From Bacillota bacterium (lineage in GTDB: Bacteria > Bacillota > Bacilli > Paenibacillales > NBRC-103111): 26,947 bases of DNA. The notes beneath the pieces are model-generated. The model was given only the letters and a program-made list of their open reading frames with translations. It did not search any database and was not told the DNA's origin. Location of the stretch: the NCBI GenBank assembly GCA_023393235.1, contig JAEWMH010000062.1, forward strand, positions 1 to 26,947, read 5' to 3'. A program made the position numbers and the translations under genes. Positions 22,455 to 26,947 of the stretch are shown here, in pieces; position 1 is the stretch's first letter; each line of letters begins with the position of its first letter.

Positions 22455-22637
22455 TAACGGAACTCTGCGGCTCTTAGCAGGTAAAAATGAGAATAAACCG
22501 GCGTTAACGGAACGGAGAGGCCCTTAAAGGAGCTGGCGACGGATATCACTACCACTTCCTCCCGCTAAGCGTCTCTAGGTTCCGTTAGCGCAAAAAACCA
22601 GCGATTTTAGACTCCTAAGCGTCATATAGTTCCGTTA
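22455..22637. repeat. Intergenic repeat cluster 2: two forward and two inverted copies of the 22-23 bp motif
   Basis: Forward copies are at 22455-22477 and 22505-22527. Inverted copies are at 22565-22587 and 22615-22637. Start-to-start spacing is 50, 60 and 50 bp, nearly the same as in cluster 1 (50, 60 and 49). All keep TAACGGAAC at one end and a CTTAG-type end at the other (CTTAA in one copy). The rest of the 730-bp gap (22223-22952) holds the stalk-gene terminator, the hairpin at 22356 and no gene that I can support. Confidence 0.85.
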
Positions 22638-22952
22638 GCGCGAAAGGTCAGCGTTGTACAGCACGGATAGAGCGGATTGGCGGGCAGGCGGATGAACACC
22701 TCCGTTATTCATCAAGTTAACTTTGCGGTACCCGTTTTTTGGACTCAGGAGGGACGTTTTCGGAAAAAACATACAGCAGGAGCGGACAAATCTGCGGGAA
22801 GCAAACTGGCGCGGATGCAGGCCTATCCCACAAAATGGAGGAGAGGATGCGGCAGGGGGTTTGGAGGCCGGACGGGTCCTATATTCGTTAGGGGGAATTA
22901 TCTGTTTGACTGGAATACGGTAAGCCATGACAAAAAGGGAGGTTGATGGATA

Positions 22953-25900
22953 ATGGGAAAATGGTTTCGCAAAGGGCTGGCGGCAGCACTCAGCCTGGGG
23001 ATTTTGGCAAGCGCTTACAATTATCCTGTCCCGCAGGCAGCCGCTTCGGCGGCAGCTCCGGTGCTTGTCCAAGCATCACCGGAGAATGTGATGCCAAACA
23101 GCACCGTGCAGCTGATTGGCGAGGGTCTGGAGGGGGCGGTGATCGGCCTCCGGCTTTTGGAGGATGGTGACCCGGGAGTCAATACGGCTGCCCAGCTTGT
23201 TTCGCCCAGGATGGAGCAGGATGTGCCTGGCGGGGCAGGTCAGCTGATTCAGCCTATATTTACGGATGCGTCCGCCGCATCCGCTGTTATTCCGGCAGGG
23301 GTTCCCTACGGCCAATATGCGCTGTATGCGCAAAATCCCGCAGGTGCGGTCAGCACACCCGTATTCGTCAACAAAACGGATGTGCTCTATGTGTATCCCA
23401 ATGTGCTGAATCTGGCGAAGTCCCGTGAGGTGACAGTGATCGGCACCAACCTGACCCGGAATAACGGCACCCTTCCCGGGGACAGCCGGGTTTGGCTGCG
23501 GAACAAAACTACCTCAGAGCTTACGGAGGTCACGGTTGACTCCGCCTCTCCCTATGAGGTGGTTTTCCATGTGCCGGAAACGGCAGCGGCCGGACAATAT
23601 GACGAGGTATGGGTGCATAACGGACACGGCGGCGAATACGGCTGGAGTAAAACGGATATTCGTCTCGTGAACACGCCCGGACCTGCAGGTGTTTTTGAGG
23701 TGACGGCTTACGGGGCTGTGGCCGACGATGGTTTGGATGACACACAGGCCATCCAGTCAGCCATTGATGCGGCGGCGGCTGCAGGCGGCGGGACAGTGCA
23801 CTTGCCGGCAGGTGTATTCCATCTGGATAAGGAGCAGGCGCCCCCGGCAGCGGGTTTGGTCAAGCTGATCCCGGCCGACATCTTCGGCGGCACACCCTCC
23901 TATGGTACGGACCGGGAATATTTCCGCGCCTTCGATACCAACAGCACCACCTTCTACGACTATAACGGCACAGGCTCCGGGCATGTGGGCATCGATCTGG
24001 GTGACGGCAATGCCCGGCAGGTAACGGCCATCCGTTATTTCCCGCGGCCTTCCACCAATGCCACCATTGATGCGGATATGATCGGGGGCCGGTTCCAGGG
24101 CTCTATGGACGGCACAACGTATATGGACCTGTATACGATCACGGCGAAGCCTTCTTTTAACGGAAATGTGGTGGCGGTCAATAATCCTGGGGTTTACCGC
24201 TATCTGCGGTATATTCCGGCCGAGGGCAAAAAAGGCTACATTGCCGATTTGGAATTTTTCACCGGGACGGCCTCCGGTTCTTTGGTTGTGGGCGCCAAGC
24301 CGGAGACGGGGCTGCAGAAGCTGACGCTGAAGGCGGGGGTAACCCTGAAGGGGCAAGGAGCGGAGGCCACCGTTCTGAAGTATCTGGACACTGGCCCCAT
24401 CGGGGGTAAGGATAACGGGGAAGGCCCGGAGATGATCAGCATAGCGGGCTCCGGCTCCGGCATTGAGGATCTGCGGATTGAAGGCAGTGCAAGTGTGGAC
24501 AGGGGAATTGTGCTGAAGGATAGCCTTCAGGATGTGACCATCCGCAACATCGAGCTGCGGACCTGGTATCCGGGGCTGGCCAAAAAATCCATGTTCGGCG
24601 GCATCTGGGGAGATGGCGGCAACACCGGCTTCAGCCGGATCGCAATCCTGGACAGCATCATTGAATCTGGGGGGACCATTACCCTGAACAAGATGTCCAA
24701 CAGCCGGATTTCCGGCAACACCTTCCTGGGCAAAGCCTGGACGCCGGCCAACTTTGCCAATTCGCACCAGAACCTGTTTACGGATAACCGGATCGACGGG
24801 CGGGATGATAACGGCAAACGCGGCGGCGCCCGGGGCTTTAACTTTACGCTGCATCCCCGCTGGGGCAGCTTCAAACCCACGGCGATGAACTATATCGCCC
24901 GCAATGACACGCAATATATCGGCAACGAAACCACACCTACCAATGACGGGGAGATCCTGTTATTTGATGCGCTGGTGGATGTGGATACGGATTTTACCGG
25001 GGACGGCAATAAAATTCTTCACTATGGTAATGTGTATGCGGCGGGTGCTACCACCGCCAGCGTGAAGGGCATGAAGTGGGATGCCAATGTGCTGAAGGAT
25101 GAATATGTGCTGGTTGTGGAGGGCAAGGGGCTGGGCCAATACCGCCGCATCACCGGGAACACGGCAGACACCGTAACGGTGGACCGGAGCTGGACCATTG
25201 TGCCGGATGCCACCTCCCGTGTGGCCATCAGCCGGTTCTTCTACAAGAATATTGTGACGGACAACACCGCCTCCAATAATAAGGGCAATGATATGCGGAT
25301 GTACGGTCAGGCGCTGGGCAATATTTTTGACAACAACCGCTCTGAGCAGGGCAGCGGAGGTTCGCCAACAGCAGGCAACGGGGGGACGGTGATAAACAGC
25401 TTCGACCGGAACCTGACCACCTTCCACCCGTCCTATTACAATGTGATCAAACATTCCGCGGGCTCCCGGGCGTACATGGTCTTCGGCGGCGGGCTGCGCA
25501 TCGATTCGCCCCGGTCCGTAGCCGCGCTGGGCAATGTCATAACGGATAATACGGTCCGGTCCCTCTATATTGAATCCGGTGGGTATAATTTCTTCCCGGC
25601 GCCCAAGGCGAATATCCGGTATAACGTGATGGAGCATAACAACGTACAGACGCAGGTGAAGCTGGACAGCCCTGTGGCGGCGTATACCATTGTGCGGGAG
25701 AACCAGGTCCAGATGCCTGGAAGCACACCTGAGCAGCGGTATTATGATTTTGGGACGGATACGGTGTTTATCGAAAATGGAATCCGCCTGCCGGTGCGGC
25801 AGCCTACGCCCCCTGCACCGCCGGAAATTCCCGGGGACGGCCCCATGCCCAACCTGCCGGGGAACAAGATGGTGCTTCAGGAAGGGATGAACGGCTATGA

Positions 25901-26947
25901 CGGGGCGGCGGATGCCAGTCTGATGTCCCATTGGCAGGGGGTCGGCAACAATAACGGGGCATATCCCGAGTTTGAGATGGCCCGGTATAACGGAACGGGG
26001 ACAGATGACAAGTTTGCGCTGGTCCGTTTCGATCTGACGCAGATTCCGGCAGACCGTACCATAACGGGTGCGTTTATTGAGCTGTACCACACCCAGACAC
26101 GGGCTTCGTCGGAGAACTTCAAAACCGTGGATGTGCACCGGGTCACAAGCCCCTGGGAGGAGGGCAACGGCTATGGAGGCGGTACCAACATTGATGGCAA
26201 TCCGGTAGGCACAGTAGTGGACGGTGAGCTGATATCCGGGGTGAGCCTGAATACGAAGCCCAGCTGGGAAACAGGCCCGGAGACGGCCTTGGATAACGTC
26301 ATCACCTCCTATGTGCCGGGGCGGTGGTATCATTTTGACGTGACGGCGGCGGCCCGGGATTGGATTGCCCATCCGGAGCAGAACTTCGGCGTTGTGCTGC
26401 TGGAGGATGTCCCCTCCAGCTCCAACGGTACCCGGACCTTCGCTTCCTCCCAATATTCCAGCGTCACGCTGCGGCCCAAAATCACCGTTTTCTATTCCGG
26501 TGAACCCATTGCCCTGCCGCCGGATTCCGTTGCCCCCGGTGATGTGCTGGAGCCTGCGGTATCCAACGGGGACGGCGAAGCGCTGATTACCTGGAAGGAT
26601 GCCGCGGACACCGATATTGTCAAGGTGCGGATTTACAACGGGACAGAGGTTGTGGCCGAGGCCGAGCGCGGAATACAGAAGGCCCGGGTGGAAGGCTTGG
26701 TCAACGGACTGCCGGTCAATCTCCGGGTGGTCAATATGGATGGCTCCGGCAACGAGTCACCGGGAGTGGCCGTGCAGGTTTGGCCTCATACAGACCGCTC
26801 CGTCTTCTGGAAGGGCATTAACCTGAACGGGGAGGCAGTGAGGATTGACGGCCGGGATTGGCAGTCCTACAATGCCGCCAAAGCCGAAGGCTTCACGGCG
26901 GTGACGGGGGCCGGGGCAGCGTCGGCACCGGGGGAAAAAACCACAAT
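22953..26947 (+). CDS. Very large secreted beta-helix protein, 5' part
   Basis: The frame is open from the ATG at 22953 (after AGGGAGGTTG) to the right edge, 1,331 codons with no stop. A signal peptide covers about residues 1-32 (ends near PQAAA). Residues about 40-240 look like two IPT/TIG-type beta domains. At about 248 a pectate-lyase-3-type right-handed beta-helix starts (VTAYGAVADDGLDDTQAIQSA). A discoidin-like domain (about 302-444, with FDTNSTTFYDYNG and GIDLGDGNARQVTAIRYFP) is inserted between its first strands and the rest, which runs to about 960. Residues about 972-1180 look like a DNRLRE domain, and about 1195-1270 like fibronectin type III. It is probably a polysaccharide-binding or -degrading surface enzyme. 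No catalytic residues can be named, and the C-terminus is outside the window. Confidence 0.85.
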   Translation, partial: MGKWFRKGLAAALSLGILASAYNYPVPQAAASAAAPVLVQASPENVMPNSTVQLIGEGLEGAVIGLRLLEDGDPGVNTAAQLVSPRMEQDVPGGAGQLIQPIFTDASAASAVIPAGVPYGQYALYAQNPAGAVSTPVFVNKTDVLYVYPNVLNLAKSREVTVIGTNLTRNNGTLPGDSRVWLRNKTTSELTEVTVDSASPYEVVFHVPETAAAGQYDEVWVHNGHGGEYGWSKTDIRLVNTPGPAGVFEVTAYGAVADDGLDDTQAIQSAIDAAAAAGGGTVHLPAGVFHLDKEQAPPAAGLVKLIPADIFGGTPSYGTDREYFRAFDTNSTTFYDYNGTGSGHVGIDLGDGNARQVTAIRYFPRPSTNATIDADMIGGRFQGSMDGTTYMDLYTITAKPSFNGNVVAVNNPGVYRYLRYIPAEGKKGYIADLEFFTGTASGSLVVGAKPETGLQKLTLKAGVTLKGQGAEATVLKYLDTGPIGGKDNGEGPEMISIAGSGSGIEDLRIEGSASVDRGIVLKDSLQDVTIRNIELRTWYPGLAKKSMFGGIWGDGGNTGFSRIAILDSIIESGGTITLNKMSNSRISGNTFLGKAWTPANFANSHQNLFTDNRIDGRDDNGKRGGARGFNFTLHPRWGSFKPTAMNYIARNDTQYIGNETTPTNDGEILLFDALVDVDTDFTGDGNKILHYGNVYAAGATTASVKGMKWDANVLKDEYVLVVEGKGLGQYRRITGNTADTVTVDRSWTIVPDATSRVAISRFFYKNIVTDNTASNNKGNDMRMYGQALGNIFDNNRSEQGSGGSPTAGNGGTVINSFDRNLTTFHPSYYNVIKHSAGSRAYMVFGGGLRIDSPRSVAALGNVITDNTVRSLYIESGGYNFFPAPKANIRYNVMEHNNVQTQVKLDSPVAAYTIVRENQVQMPGSTPEQRYYDFGTDTVFIENGIRLPVRQPTPPAPPEIPGDGPMPNLPGNKMVLQEGMNGYDGAADASLMSHWQGVGNNNGAYPEFEMARYNGTGTDDKFALVRFDLTQIPADRTITGAFIELYHTQTRASSENFKTVDVHRVTSPWEEGNGYGGGTNIDGNPVGTVVDGELISGVSLNTKPSWETGPETALDNVITSYVPGRWYHFDVTAAARDWIAHPEQNFGVVLLEDVPSSSNGTRTFASSQYSSVTLRPKITVFYSGEPIALPPDSVAPGDVLEPAVSNGDGEALITWKDAADTDIVKVRIYNGTEVVAEAERGIQKARVEGLVNGLPVNLRVVNMDGSGNESPGVAVQVWPHTDRSVFWKGINLNGEAVRIDGRDWQSYNAAKAEGFTAVTGAGAASAPGEKTT

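Noticed and set aside
22677..22946. 89-codon frame before the beta-helix gene
   Set aside because: It has no convincing ribosome binding site, and its Arg/Gly-rich composition is unlike the neighbouring genes.
23757..26453. Two long minus-strand frames opposite the beta-helix gene
   Set aside because: The plus strand carries a signal peptide, a good ribosome binding site and recognisable domains through the whole stretch; the antisense frames show none.

Overview
The window looks like a chromosomal segment of a spore-forming, moderately GC-rich Firmicute, most likely Paenibacillus or a close relative. The evidence is strong Shine-Dalgarno sites, TTG and GTG starts, a T-box in front of valS, the order valS-folC-murC-(SpoIIB-like SPOR protein)-(amidase)-DUF4321-maf, SLH-domain and stalk-domain surface proteins, and collagen-like exosporium-type genes. 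No rRNA, tRNA, CRISPR array, transposase or integrase was seen.

Region 1 (1-5,236) is accessory surface and spore-coat material. It starts with the 3' part of a secreted protein carrying two discoidin-like domains and a beta/gamma-crystallin-like domain. A minus-strand cluster follows: a predicted membrane-anchored cell-wall hydrolase, a collagen-like protein with a DUF4183-type C-terminus and a stand-alone DUF4183 protein. A decayed second copy of the hydrolase gene (1,589-2,246) is fused at its 5' end to a scrap of collagen-like gene. Two genes in this cluster have upstream sequences that match the sigma-K pattern AC-N16/17-CATANNNTA.

Region 2 (5,200-15,658) is the conserved core. A sigma-A promoter and a valine T-box (GUC specifier) lead into valS, folC and murC, which end at a strong terminator. 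The SpoIIB-position SPOR protein, a convergent SLH-anchored amidase, DUF4321 and maf follow. This matches the valS-folC-comC-spoIIB-maf order of Bacillus subtilis, where radC and mreB come next.

Region 3 (15,659-26,947) has none of the expected radC-mreB genes. It opens with a strong promoter and a roughly 450-nt leader. The leader encodes an 11-residue peptide with a hydrophobic end (VMVIF) like macrolide-type stalling peptides, then two intrinsic terminators, one of them with a competing helix. The gene it controls is a MutS2-type ATPase that keeps its KOW domain but lacks the coiled-coil linker and the Smr nuclease domain. Next are a vestige of a sugar ABC permease, a winged-helix regulator with a helical-repeat C-terminus, an MFS exporter, a secreted stalk-domain protein, and a very large secreted beta-helix protein that runs off the window. 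I read 15,679-18,187 as a probable antibiotic-inducible ribosome-rescue or resistance unit. This is the strongest candidate for an undescribed system here.

Two intergenic clusters 9 kb apart (13,057-13,237 and 22,455-22,637) each hold two forward and two inverted copies of one 22-23 bp motif. They look like a dispersed, structured repeat family.
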